Shown here: one piece after another, positions 1-9,870 of the stretch
Layout of the letters: the number at the start of each line of letters is the position of its first letter
Numbering within the stretch: the first letter of the stretch is position 1
Origin: FEN-1219 sp963744305
GTDB lineage: Bacteria > Pseudomonadota > Gammaproteobacteria > Steroidobacterales > Rariloculaceae
DNA: 64,000 nt
Assembly: GCA_963744305.1 (NCBI GenBank)
Contig: CAVUTF010000016.1
Span: 81,116 to 145,115, forward strand
Direction of reading: 5' to 3'
Notes under the pieces: generated by a model
What the model saw: the letters and a program-made list of their open reading frames with translations, nothing else
Told to the model about the DNA's origin: nothing
Databases searched by the model: none
Made by a program: the position numbers and the translations under genes

Positions 1-1
1 G

Positions 2-973
2 GGCGGCGGCGACGCGTGGGAGCACGGCGGCGCCTCCGTGTGGGTCACCGGCTCGTACGATCCCGAGCTCAACCTCACGTACTGGGGCATCGGCAATCCC
101 GGACCCGATTGGAATCCGGCGCAGCGGCCCGGCGACAACCTCTACTCTGACAGCGTCGTCGCGCTCGATGCGGACACCGGCAAGCTCAAGTGGCACTTCC
201 AGTTCACGCCTAACGACGATTACGACTACGACTCGGTGCAGGTCCCCGTGCTCGTCGATCTGCAGACGCGAGGTTTCAGCAGCGGCAAGCTGATGCTCTG
301 GGGCAACCGCAACGGATTCTTCTACGTGCTCGATCGCGCCACCGGTGAATTCATTCGCGGCAACCCGTTCGTCAAGGTGAATTGGGCGAGCGGACTCGAC
401 GAAAGCGGGCGGCCGATCGAGACGCCGCAGCCACCCGGGGCGGTGACGTATCCGTGCGTCGGCGGTGGGACGAATTGGTACTCGCCTTCGTACAGCCCGA
501 TCACCGAGCTTTTCTATGTGTCGGCGTGGGAGAACTGCGGCTCAATCTTTGGACCGGTCGAAGCCGAGTATCGACCGGGTCAGCGGTTCCTCGGCGGCCG
601 GCCGGGGACTCCGAACCCCGGCGCGCCTGGCCTGCCGGGCGCAGCCGGGCGCGGGGTGATCAACAACTGGACCGAAGAGGCTGGCAGCGGCGCGGTCCTC
701 GCGATCGACCCGCGCACGGGTGAGCAGCGCTGGCGATTCGAGCTGACCGACGTCACGACGAGCGGCATCTTGACCACCGCATCGAATCTTCTTTTTGCGG
801 GAAGCCGCGAAGGCCACTTCCACGCGCTCGACGCGCGCACCGGCGAGCTGCTGTGGAAAGCGAGCCTCGGCGGCCAGATGGCGAACGGCCCGATGACCTA
901 CGTGGTCGACGGCAGGCAATACGTTGCGGTTGCCGCGGGCAACGCCCTTTCCGTGTTTGCGCTCGGCGAGTAG
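2..973 (+). CDS. PQQ-dependent alcohol dehydrogenase, C-terminal part (5' end outside window)
   Basis: Periplasmic quinoprotein that oxidises alcohols with PQQ and passes electrons to cytochrome c or quinone. The frame is open from the window edge, so the N-terminal blades of the beta-propeller are missing. Visible family landmarks are WEHGGASVW, the signature YDPELNLTYWGIGNPGPDWN, the DYDYDSVQVPVL stretch, repeated tryptophan-docking motifs such as ALDADTGKLKW, AIDPRTGEQRW and ALDARTGELLW, and the closing GRQYVAVAAGNALSVFAL. No C-terminal haem motif CxxCH follows, so this is the haem-free type unless a haem domain lies upstream. It faces the next gene convergently across a palindromic repeat. 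The exact substrate cannot be told. Confidence 0.93.
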   Translation, partial: GGGDAWEHGGASVWVTGSYDPELNLTYWGIGNPGPDWNPAQRPGDNLYSDSVVALDADTGKLKWHFQFTPNDDYDYDSVQVPVLVDLQTRGFSSGKLMLWGNRNGFFYVLDRATGEFIRGNPFVKVNWASGLDESGRPIETPQPPGAVTYPCVGGGTNWYSPSYSPITELFYVSAWENCGSIFGPVEAEYRPGQRFLGGRPGTPNPGAPGLPGAAGRGVINNWTEEAGSGAVLAIDPRTGEQRWRFELTDVTTSGILTTASNLLFAGSREGHFHALDARTGELLWKASLGGQMANGPMTYVVDGRQYVAVAAGNALSVFALGE

Positions 974-1008
974 GGTCAGGCACGGGGTCAGGCACTGTGC
1001 CTGACCCC
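973..1008. repeat. GGGGTCAGGCAC palindromic repeat, copy A
   Basis: A partial unit GGGTCAGGCAC is followed by a perfect inverted repeat at 984-1008 with 12-base arms (GGGGTCAGGCAC / GTGCCTGACCCC) around one T. It sits between two convergent genes and starts inside the TAG stop of the left one. The same arms recur at 26587-26634 and 36351-36387. It could act as a bidirectional terminator or as a dispersed REP-like element. Confidence 0.85.
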
Positions 1009-1013
1009 GACGA

Positions 1014-2061
1014 CTACCTCGGCGGTGGGCCTTTGCGGACCGCTTCTAAATCGCCGGCGGCGCCCCGTACGATCAGATGCGTGACCGCGCCCCGAGCATC
1101 CTTGACGAACTCGAAGCCCGTTGGCGTTGCAGTCGACATGAAATGCGTTTCCGATTGCACGAGCAGCGGCAGCTTGGGCTCGTTCAGACCTTGCACGAAC
1201 AACAAGTCCCCGGTGACCCTGACGACGATCTCGCGCCCCGGCGCGAGCTCATACGTCCCCGCGTAGGTCGCGAGCACCTCCGGGCTTACAGTGATCCCGG
1301 TGCCGCCGGACATTCGGGCGACGTCACGCTCGTTCTCGCAGACGTCCTCCAGGAGCTCGGTGTCCGGCACGATCAGCCGCTGCGTTTTCACCGTGAACGG
1401 CTTCGTGAAAACCGTGGGGTCGTCGATCGTGATTTCGAAATCCATGTGGCCGAAATCGCGACGCGTGAAGCGTTCCGTGACGCGCAGGGCTTCGGTTTGC
1501 GGATGTCCGGCGCTATCGAGCCAGCCCCTGTCGTTGAAGCCCGCCGACGTCACGACCAATGTGTCCCCCTCCCATCGCCCGACCGAGTAACCGAGCCAGG
1601 TCGGATTCGGGTCCTTCGGCAGGTCGCGGCCGTCGGTGAACACGGTTCGATGCGGGCTGTTGGGTGACTCGTACAGCAGCACCATGAGCGCCGGGGTCTG
1701 GACGATCCGCATCAAGTTGAAGAAATCGTGAAACGGAACGCTGACGGGCAGGCATCGCGCGAGCGGACTGTCCTTCCGCGAATCCCGCACGCGCTGCAGG
1801 AAGAGCTGCCTCCGCCCAGGGCTGAATGTCCTCGGGCGCGAGATCCTGAGCGATGTTGAAGCGGTAGAGAGGGCCGGCGCCTGTCCAGACGCCGGAAAGA
1901 TCCGGCTTGCCGTCCGCGGTGCGCGGCGTGGGCGCGAGAAGATCTGGCTTGCCGTCGGGCAGACGCGGCGTTCCCGGCGTCGGGTAGTTGATCCACTGTG
2001 CGGTGGCAGCCGTCGACAGAAGCAATGCCACAACGGCTAGCGCGAAGCGTACCGGAGACAC
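1014..2061 (-). CDS. Secreted GxSxGxWEGDTLVV-family protein (frameshifted)
   Basis: Function unknown. A GTG start at 2061 gives a clear Sec signal peptide (MSPVRFALAVVALLLSTAATA), then two LPDGKPDL / TADGKPDLSGVW repeats typical of a large secreted family. The reading switches frame near 1800-1820 and continues with LARCLPVSVPFHDFFN, GYSVGRWEGDTLVVTSAGF and FEITIDDPTVFTKPF. The last ~80 residues (TYAGTYELAPGREIVV onward) look like the small beta-domain often attached to these proteins (DUF3471-like). The middle module is shared with the genes at 9142, 42973 and 59251 and with the C-terminal halves of the genes at 58118 and 60426. A single indel would restore the frame, so I treat it as one intact gene. 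Confidence 0.75.
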
Positions 2062-2277
2062 GGATTCGATGCCATGGGGAACCTCGCAGGATCAATGACA
2101 CACGGTCCGCGCGTCGTCAGCTCCGCGCTATCGTGCAACCGACCGCGGGATCATGCAAACCTTCCGAATTTCCTCGACCTTGTCGCCCGTCCCCATAGAG
2201 CGTCTACCGGCGCGATGCCGTATGCTAGGCGCGCACGAGTTCCCACTATTCGCGGCGATGCTCGCAAGATCTGCGGA

Positions 2278-4727
2278 ATGCGAATACAACATTGGTCACT
2301 CGCCGTTGCCGCCGGATTGACCGCCGTCATCGCCGGCATCTTCATGATCGGCGGCGATCCGTTGCCGCTGCTCTGGTACGCCAAACGCCGGACATCGGCC
2401 TGCTCGCTGACGCGGCCGCAGACCGCCGTGGCCCGTCATCGATCGCTATTGCGTCGCGTGCCACAACGAGATCGATCTCGCAGGCGGCTTCTCGTTCGAG
2501 AAGCTCGACCGCGAAGACTTCCAACGCAACGCCGAGGTCTGGGAAGCCGCCGTGCGCAAAGCTGCGCACCGGGCTCATGCCGCCGCTCGGCGAGCCGCGG
2601 CCCGAGCGCGCGGTGCTCGACGGAATGGCCGCGTTGGTTCGAGCACGAGCTCGACGCGGCGTGGGCGCGCGCGCCGAATCCCGGCGCGAAGCCTGCTCGC
2701 GCGCCTGAACCGCACCGAGTACGCGAACGCGATTCGCGACCTGCTTGGCGTACGACGCGAGGGCGATCGCGAGCGCGCTGCCGCCCGACGCGTCCGTCGG
2801 CGGCTTCGACAACAACGCGTCTGCGCTCAGCGTGTCGCCGACGCTGCTCGAAGGCTACGCGCAGCCGCGATGCAGATCGGCCGCCGCGCGGTCGGCGACC
2901 GCTCGATGGGCCACGGCGAGGTGCGCTACACGGCGTGTCGGGCGGCCGGCGCAGCAGCGGCACATCGAAGGTTTGCCGCTCGGCACTCGCGGCGGCCTCG
3001 CCGTCGAGCACACGTTCCCGCTCGACGCCGAGTACGAGTTCGTCGTGTCGGCAGCGCTTCCGGCCGCCGGCTGGGAAAACCCGACCGGGCAAGATGGTCT
3101 AGTGCAACGGGCCGACGGTGGACATCACGTTCAACGGCGCGCCGCTTCGCGGTGGATGATCACGCGGCGCTTCCGTCTGCGCGTGCCGGCGGGCCCGCAG
3201 CGCATCACGGTCGCGCTCGTCGACGAGCGAGCGCTGCGCCGGCGTCAACGAGCTCTACTCGGGCGAGGTCGGCGCTCGGCGGCGCCGATGCTGGCGCTCG
3301 ACGATCGACGGGCCGTTCAACGCGACCGGGCGTCGGCGATACGCCGAGCCGCCGCGAGATCTTCGTCTGCCGTCCCGGCTCGGCCGCCGAGGAGACGCCG
3401 TGCGCGGAGCAAATCCTCTCGCGCCTCGCGACGCGCGCATATCGCCGCCCCGTTCGAGCCGGCGGCGACGAAATCGGCGGAGCTCATGCAGCTTCTATCG
3501 CAATGGGCCGCGAGGAGGGCGGCGACTTCGAGCTCGGCATCCAATACGCGTTGTCGCGCATGCTCGTGGATCCGCGGTTCCTCTATCGATTCGAGCGCGA
3601 GCCCGCGGAGCTTGCCGTCGGCGACGTCTACCGCATTGGCGACTTCGAGCTCGCGTCGCGCCTGTCGTTTTTCCTCTGGAGCAGCATTCCGGACGACGAG
3701 TTGCTCGCGCTCGCCGCGAGGGGACGGCTCGGCGACCCGGCAGTGCTCGCGGCGCAGGTCGAGCGCATGCTCGCGGACGAGCGCTCGGCGGCGCTCGTCG
3801 AGAATTTCGCGAGCCAATGGCTGATGCTGCGCGAGCTCGACGAGCGTCGTGCCGCAGGATCCGGATTTCGACGAGGATCTTGCGCGCAGCGATTCGCCGC
3901 GAGACGGAGCTGCTTGTTCGCCGACTCGTGCGCGAGCCGCGCAGCGTGCTGACGCTGCTCGACGCGGATTACACGTATCTTGAACGAGCGCTTGCGGCGC
4001 ACTACGGCGTCGACAGGCGTGCGCGGCAGCCACATGCGGCGCGTCGCGTGGCCGGCCGGACAGCCCGCGGCGCGGCGTGCTCGGCCACGGCAGCATTCTC
4101 ACGGCGACGTCGGCGCCGAACCGCACGTCGCCCGTCGTGCGCGGCCAGTGGCTCATGCAGAGCTTGCTCGGCGCGAAGGTGCCGACGCCCGCCGCCCGGC
4201 GCCGAGGCCGATCTCTCGGCGGAAGCCAGCGAGTCGGAAGGGCTCGTCGGCAACACGGTCCGCGAGCGCTTGGAGCTGCACCGCGCCAATCCGACCTGCG
4301 CGGCTGCCACGCGAATCATGGACCCGCTCGGCTCTGCGCTCGAGAACTTCGATCTGCTCGGGCGGTGGCGCGACAGCGAGGACGGGCACGCCATCGATGC
4401 CTGCGGCGCGGATGGTCGACGGCACGGAGCTGCGCGGGCCGCAGGATCTGCGCGCGCGCGCTGCTCGCGCGCTCGGACGTGTTCGTTGCGGCGATGACGG
4501 AGCGGCTAATGACGTACGCGATGGGGCGCGAGCTCGAGAGCCACGACATGCCGGCCGTGCGCGGCGTCGTGCGCGCGGCCGCGCGCGAGGGCTACACGCT
4601 GCGCGCGCTCGTGCAAGCGATCGTCGCGAGCGATACGTTCCAGAAACGCGTGAAGACCGGCGGCGCCGTCGTGCCGACGCTGAGCAGTCCGCGACGGGCC
4701 TGCTGGCGCAGCGAGGCGCCGAACTGA
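2278..4727 (+). CDS. Planctomycete-type PSD cytochrome-like protein (DUF1587/DUF1592/DUF1588/DUF1585), multiply frameshifted
   Basis: Large exported protein of the PSD (planctomycete/Shewanella domain) family, role unknown but probably redox. It starts with a membrane anchor (MRIQHWSLAVAAGLTAVIAG). Order of parts across frames: a haem-c motif YCVACH near 2450-2464; the DUF1587-like RLNRTEYANAIRDLLGV near 2700-2750; the DUF1592-like stretch from GDFELGIQYALSRMLVDPRF to FASQWLMLRELDE (3525-3845); the DUF1588-like RGQWLMQSLLG and a second haem-like motif CAA-CHRIMDPLG broken by compensating indels near 4300; and DUF1585-like MTYAMGRELESHDMPAVR to VASDTFQKR at the end. At least six frame changes occur, with family residues kept on both sides. 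It is followed 19 bases later by a DUF1552 gene, its usual neighbour. Confidence 0.85.
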
Positions 4728-4746
4728 TCTTGCGGAGGCTGCCGTC

Positions 4747-6033
4747 ATGCGTTACCTGACGAAGAAACACCTCTCGCGCCGCACGCTGCTGCGCGGCGCC
4801 GGCGTCGCGCTCGCGCTGCCGCTGCTCGAGTCGATGATCCCGGCCGCGGCGCGGCGGGCGTGGGCCGCGGGCGAGCCGCCGGCGCGCGTCGCGTTCATGT
4901 ACATCCCGCACGGCGCCGTCATGGACCGCTGGATGCCGGCCGGCGCCGGCGGCGAGCTCGAGCTCGGGCCGACGATGCAGTCGCTCGAGCCGTTGCGCGA
5001 GCCGGTTGAACGTCGTCAGCGGCTTGACGCTGCCGGCCGCGTACGTCGGCGAGGCGACGGCCGGCGCGAATCACACGCGCTCGTCGCGCTGCTGGCTCAC
5101 GTGCGCGCCGCTCGACACGGGCGCGTCGCCGACGTCGGCCGATCAAGTCGCGGCCGCGCACATCGGCCAGGAGACGCCGCTGCCGTCGCTCGAGCTCGCG
5201 CTCGAGAGCGGCGAGTCGATCGCGTATCGCACGCCGACGACGCCGCTGCCGATGGAGACGAACCCGCGCGTCGTGTTCGAGCGCTGTTCGGCGACGGCAG
5301 CACGCCCGAGGAGCGCGCCGCGCGCCAGCGGCAGTTCGCGAGCTTGCTCGACGCCGTCGCGGGCGAGGTCGCGCCGCTGCAGCGCGAGCTTGCCGGCCGC
5401 GGACCGCGAGCGCCTCGACCGCTATCTCACCGACATCCGCGAGCTCGAGCGCGGCTCGCGCTCGCGGCCGATTCGCCGCTGGCCGACCTCGACGTTCCCG
5501 ACAAGCCGAACGGCGTCCCGGCGGATTTCGAGGAGCACGCGGCGCTGATGTTCGACTTGCTCGCGCTGGCTTGGGCCGCGGATCTCACGCGCGTCGCGAC
5601 GCTGCTGGTCGCGCGCGAGCTCAGCAACCGCGTCTATCCGCGCAGCGGCATCACGGAAGGGTTCCACAACTGCTCGCACCACTCGGAGGTGCCGGCGAAC
5701 ATCGATCGGCTCGCGACGCTTAACGAGTACCACACGCGCACGACGATCGGCTACGTTGCTGCAGAAGCTTGCAGGGCACGCCGGACGGCGACGGCAGCTG
5801 CTCGATCACTCGCTCGTCGTCTACGGCAGCGGCATGAGCAACTCGAATCAGCACGATCACGCATCCGCTGCCGATGCTGCTCGCGGGCGGCGGCGCGGGG
5901 CGCTTGCAAGGCGGGCGGCACATCCGCGCGGCCGAGGACACGCCGGCCGCGAATTTGCTGCTCGGCGTGCTGCAGCAAGCTCGACGTGCCGCTCGAGTCG
6001 TTCGCCGACAGCACGGGCGCCGTCGAGATTTGA
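4747..6033 (+). CDS. DUF1552 Tat-exported protein (frameshifted)
   Basis: Begins with a twin-arginine signal (RRTLLRGAGVALALPLLESM) and continues with VAFMYIPHGAVMDRWMP, the usual opening of DUF1552 proteins. Later landmarks are LDVPDKPNGVPADFEEH, MFDLLALAWAADLTRVATLL, FHNCSHHSEVP, EYHTRTTIGYVA, YGSGMSNSNQHDH and LDVPLESFADSTGAVEI. Internal indels near 5010, 5280, 5450, 5760, 5855 and 5970 disturb the frame, but the ends line up to give about 430 residues, as expected. This family is almost always coded beside the PSD protein, as here, so the two probably form one extracytoplasmic system. The reaction is not known. The stop TGA overlaps the next start (TTGA). Confidence 0.87.
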   Translation: MRYLTKKHLSRRTLLRGAGVALALPLLESMIPAAARRAWAAGEPPARVAFMYIPHGAVMDRWMPAGAGGELELGPTMQSLEPLREPVERRQRLDAAGRVRRRGDGRRESHALVALLAHVRAARHGRVADVGRSSRGRAHRPGDAAAVARARARERRVDRVSHADDAAADGDEPARRVRALFGDGSTPEERAARQRQFASLLDAVAGEVAPLQRELAGRGPRAPRPLSHRHPRARARLALAADSPLADLDVPDKPNGVPADFEEHAALMFDLLALAWAADLTRVATLLVARELSNRVYPRSGITEGFHNCSHHSEVPANIDRLATLNEYHTRTTIGYVAAEACRARRTATAAARSLARRLRQRHEQLESARSRIRCRCCSRAAARGACKAGGTSARPRTRRPRICCSACCSKLDVPLESFADSTGAVEI

Positions 6034-7682
6034 GCGCCGCGTCCGCATCGTTGCGCGTGTCGGCCGCGCTGCTGCTCGCGGCGCTGGCCGCCGTCGCTGC
6101 GGCGCAAGCGCCGCTCGCGCCGCGCGCCGAGGACGTGCCGTGCTCGCCGCTCGCCGAAGCCGCGCAGCGCGGCGACGCGCAGGCCGTGCGCGCGCTTGCT
6201 CGACGGCCGGCGACGTCGACGTCAACGCGCCGAGCCGCGACGGCACGCCGGCGCTGCACTGGGCCGTGCGCGTCGGGGATCGCGAGACCGCGCGAGCTGC
6301 TCGATCGCGGCCGGCGCCGACGTGAACGCGCCGAATCGCTACGGCGTCGCGCCGCTGCACTTGGCGATCGAGGCCGGCGACGCGGCGCTGACGCGCTGGC
6401 TGCTCGACGCCGGCGCCGATGCCGCGGCGCGCGATCGCGCCGGCGAGCCGCCGCTGATGCTCGCGGCGCGCGTCGGCGAGCCCGCGCTCGCGCAGGCGCT
6501 GCTCGAGCACGGCGCCGCCGTCGACGCGCGCGACGAGCACTTCGGCCAGACGGCGCTGATGATCGCGGCGCGCGAGGGCCATCTCGAGATCGGCGACGCT
6601 GCTGCATCGATGCCGGCGCCGACGTCGACGCGCAGACCAAGCGCCGAAGCAGCCGCCGCGCTTCATCCCGCCGAGCGAGTCGCCGGAGGGCCTGTCGCGC
6701 GGCGCCGGCATCATCCGCGCGGGCTGGCCCGACGGCCGCGGCAAGCGCTTTCCCGCCGGCGGCTCGAAGACGCCGCTCCTGTACGCGACGCGCGAAGGCC
6801 ATCTCGACGTCGCGCGGCTGCTGATCGAGCAACGGCGCGAGCCTCGAGCTCGCCGACGGCAACGGCGTCACGCCGCTGCTCAATGCGATCGTCAACGCGA
6901 GCATCTTTCGCGTGAACCGCACGGGCACGAGCGATCATCTGAAGATCGCGCAGCTGCTTGCTCGACGCCGGTGCGAACGTCGAACGCCGATGGACTGGTA
7001 CGGCGAGACGCCGCTCTGGGCGGCCGTCGACGTGCGCAACCTCGAGCTCGGCCGCGACGGCAACGACCGCGGCGTGCGCGACGAGGCGTTCGCGCTGATC
7101 GAGCGGTTGCTCGAAGACGGGCGCCGATCCGAACGCGCGCACGCGCGAGTTTCCGCACGAGCGGCGCTTCATCCTCGTCGTCGTCGGCTCGGTGTCGTGG
7201 GTCGACCTCACGGGCCAGACGCCGTTCTTGCGCGCGGCCGCTGCCGGCGACGTCGAAGTCATGCGCCTGCTGCTCGAGCACGGCGCCGATCCGAACATCG
7301 CGACCTACGCCGGCACGACGCCGCTGATGGTCGCGGCCGGCGTGAACTGGGCCGTCGCCGAGACGTTCGACTTAGGCACCGAAGCGCTGCTCGAGGCCGT
7401 CAAGCTCGCGCACTCGCTTGGCAACGACGTGAACGCCGTGAACTCGATGGGCGTCGCGGCGATTCACGGCGCGGCGAATCGCGGCGCGAACGACGTCATC
7501 GAGTATCTCGCCGCGAACGGCGCGCGGCTCGACGTCGCCGACACGCAGGGCCGCACGCCGCTCGACTGGGCCGAGGGCGTGTTTCTCGCGACGCATCCGC
7601 CCGTCCGCAAGCCCGAGACGATCGCTTTGCTCGAACGCTTACTGAAAGAACGCGCGGCCGTAACGCGAGCGACGCCCGATGA
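6030..7682 (+). CDS. Exported ankyrin-repeat protein (frameshifted)
   Basis: A TTG start overlaps the previous stop and gives a signal peptide (SLRVSAALLLAALAAVAAAQ). At least nine ankyrin units follow, with typical phrases such as GTPALHWAVRVGDRETAR, YGVAPLHLAIEAGD, TALMIAAREGHLEI, TPLLYATREGHLDVARLL, TPFLRAAAAGDVEVMRLL and GVAAIHGAANRG. A proline-rich insert (FIPPSESPEG) sits mid-protein. Indels occur near 6190, 6300, 6595, 6650, 6835, 6965 and 7120. The end is set at 7682 because a stop there overlaps the next ATG (ATGA), which needs one more indel near the C-terminus; the raw frame would run past it. Ankyrin repeats bind proteins, here probably in the periplasm alongside the DUF1552/PSD pair. 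Confidence 0.8.
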
Positions 7683-8679
7683 ACGCCCAAATGACCGACA
7701 AGATCGTATCGCCGACACGCCGTGCCGTGCTTCGCGCAACGTGCTTCGCTGCTCGGCTCGTCGCCGGCGCCGTCGCTCAGCAAGGCGCTCGTCGGCGCGC
7801 GCACGAACAAGCCGCGCCGGCGCCGTTGCCGCCGTTTCCGGGGTTCACGGCGCACGACATCCCGACGAGCGGCGGCGTCACGATCCACGCCGTCAAGGGC
7901 GGCAGCGGCCCGCCGCTGCTGCTGCTGCACGGCGCGCCGCATGACGCATTACACGTGGCGCGACGTCGCGCCGCGGCTCGCCGAGGAATACACGGTCGTC
8001 GCCGCGGATCTGCGCGGCTACGGCGACAGCAGCCAGCCGCAGGGCTTGCCCGATCACTCGAACTACTCGAAGCGCGCGATGGCGCTAGATCAAATCGACG
8101 TCATGCGCCACTTCGGCTTCGAGCGCTTCGCGCGTCGTCGGCCAGGACCGCGGCGGCCGCGTCGCGCACCGCATGGCGCTCGATCATCCCGACGCCGTCA
8201 CGAAAGCCGTGCTTCATCGACATCGTGCCGACGTATTACCTCTACACGCACGTGACGCTCGAGTTCGTGCAGTCGTACTCTCACTGGTTCAACTATCTGC
8301 AGCCGTCGCCGATGCCGGAGAACATGCTGCTCGCGCAGCGCGACGCTGCAAGCCGGCCGGCAACGTCGCCGGCGCAGCTCGAGTACCGGCGCAGGAACGG
8401 CACGCCCGAGGGCGTGCACGCGATGTGCGAGGACTACCGCGCCGGCGCGTCGATCGACCTGCAGCACGACGCAGCCGATCTCGACAGCCGCATCCGCTGC
8501 CCGCTGCACGTGCTCTGGGCCGCCGACGGCGCGATGGACCGGCTCTACGACGTGCTCGCGATCTGGCGCGAGCGCGGCCGCGAACGTCAGCGGCAAGGGC
8601 ATGCCGGGCGGGCACAACATGCAGGAAGGCGCGCCCGAACGAGGTGCTCGCCGAGCTGCGTGCGTTTCTACATGCTTAG
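7679..8679 (+). CDS. Fluoroacetate-dehalogenase-like alpha/beta hydrolase with Tat-type leader (frameshifted)
   Basis: Alpha/beta-hydrolase resembling haloacetate dehalogenase (FAc-DEX). An N-terminal TRRAVLRAT leader suggests export, unusual for this cytosolic family. Landmarks across frames: oxyanion loop LLLHGAP; AADLRGYGDSSQP; nucleophile motif GQDRGGRVAHRMALDHP (Asp nucleophile followed by the carboxylate-binding Arg); a halide-pocket pair HW in SYSHWFNYLQPSP; CEDYRAG with the third halide-pocket Tyr; and the catalytic His in GGHNMQEG near the end. These match the known active-site set, so hydrolysis of a short haloacid or a related ester is plausible. Indels near 7770, 7940, 8130, 8210, 8345, 8580 and 8630 break the frame. 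Epoxide hydrolase is the main alternative. Confidence 0.8.
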
Positions 8680-8695
8680 CGCCGGTGAATCCGAC

Positions 8696-9145
8696 ATGAG
8701 CCGCCCACTGCCGAAAATCGTGATCACGGGCGCGCTGCTCGTCGGTGCGCAGATCGCCTCCGGTCATCACTCGGTGAGCTCGAACTTCGACATGAGCAAG
8801 ATGATCGAAGTGCGCGGCACGGTTGCGGCGGTGCACATTCGCAATCCCCATTCCCAATTCGCCCTCGATGTCGCCGCGGCGGATGGCACGACCCAGCAAT
8901 GGCTCATCGAGTGGTCCGACAGAAACTCGTTGATTCGCCGCAAGGTCGACATAGACCGCATCAAGGAAGGGGACGAATTGACGATCACGGCCTGGCCTAG
9001 CCGGCGTCTCGAGCACGTGGCGTATTTCGTCCGCGCGATTCTTCCGGACGGGTCGACGTTTCGCGATTGCGGCTTCGGCGAGTTTCGCGAGGCCGTGGCG
9101 CAGTCGCGAGAGTTCAGTTGTCCGGACGCACAAGGCGGGCCATGA
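8696..9145 (+). CDS. DUF6152-type secreted small protein
   Basis: 149 residues, intact. A signal peptide (KIVITGALLVGAQIASG) is followed by the HHSVSSNFDMSK opening characteristic of DUF6152 proteins, then a small beta-rich domain (EVRGTVAAVHIRNPHSQF, TQQWLIEWSDRNSLIRR, GDELTITAWPSRR). Its function is not established. It starts 16 bases after the dehalogenase and its TGA overlaps the next ATG, so the two downstream products are probably translated together. Fused versions of this protein and its neighbour occur at 58118 and 60426, which suggests that they work as one unit. Confidence 0.85.
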   Translation: MSRPLPKIVITGALLVGAQIASGHHSVSSNFDMSKMIEVRGTVAAVHIRNPHSQFALDVAAADGTTQQWLIEWSDRNSLIRRKVDIDRIKEGDELTITAWPSRRLEHVAYFVRAILPDGSTFRDCGFGEFREAVAQSREFSCPDAQGGP

Positions 9146-9840
9146 CGAGCATGGCGAGCTCCGTGGCTCGGATCACGGTCAGCCTAGGCGCCATCGTCGC
9201 GTTTTCGGCGGCGCCTTGCGTCGCCGCGGAGCGATCGGATCTCGATGGCGTCTGGCTTCTACTGAATACGACACCGCCCGACGACTTGCACCTTACCCCG
9301 GCCGCCGAAGCCGCTATGGCGAGCTACGATCCGTTGCGCGACGACAGCGATCTCAAGTGCGTGCCCGTCAGCTTCACGAACATCATGAACACGCCGTCGC
9401 CGCCGTTCGAGATTCGCCAGCGCGGCGATTACGTGGAGATCAACTACGAGTTCATGGACGTGCGGCGGCGCGTGCCGCTCGATCCCAAGCTCACCGTCGA
9501 CACGGCTCCACCGACCGTGCCCGAGCATCCGCACCTGGGCCGCTCGATCGGCCGTTACGACGGCGCAACGCTCGTCGTGGACACTGCGGGACAACGCGCC
9601 GGCGCGCTCGATACGTTCACGGTCGTCGGCCTGCCGCAGTCCGATCGCATGCGCACGGAGGAGCGCTTCACGGCGAGCGGCGACGAGCTTGAAGCCGTGG
9701 TGACGCATGAGGATCCCGTCTATTACTCGGCGCCGCTGATCATGACGTACCGATTTCACCGGCTCGATTCGCCGATTCTCGAATGGGGCTGCACGGTGGA
9801 AGCCGCGAACTACGATGAGCGGCTGCCCGAGCGGCCGTAG
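9142..9840 (+). CDS. Secreted partner protein of the DUF6152 gene (GxSxGxYDGATLVV module)
   Basis: 232 residues with a signal peptide (VARITVSLGAIVAFSAAPCVAAE). The body has DLDGVWLL, LTPAAEAAMASYDPLRDD, CVPVSFTNIMN, PHLGRSIGRYDGATLVVDTAG, MRTEERFTASGDEL and DPVYYSAPLIMTYRFHR. These correspond one to one with the C-terminal halves of the fused proteins at 58118 and 60426. I chose ATG 9142 because it overlaps the upstream TGA and precedes the signal peptide. Role unknown; export and pairing with DUF6152 suggest an envelope-associated binding or processing function. Confidence 0.8.
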   Translation: MTSMASSVARITVSLGAIVAFSAAPCVAAERSDLDGVWLLLNTTPPDDLHLTPAAEAAMASYDPLRDDSDLKCVPVSFTNIMNTPSPPFEIRQRGDYVEINYEFMDVRRRVPLDPKLTVDTAPPTVPEHPHLGRSIGRYDGATLVVDTAGQRAGALDTFTVVGLPQSDRMRTEERFTASGDELEAVVTHEDPVYYSAPLIMTYRFHRLDSPILEWGCTVEAANYDERLPERP

Positions 9841-9870
9841 CACACCCGCACGCGCCGTGAGGAGAATGTC

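Noticed and set aside
973..1008. Palindromic repeat as a CRISPR unit or IS end
   Set aside because: The copies are far apart, with no spacers, target-site duplications or transposase.
2278..8679. Programmed frameshifting or a pseudogene cluster
   Set aside because: There are too many shifts at unrelated sequences, and residues are conserved on both sides; sequencing error is simpler.
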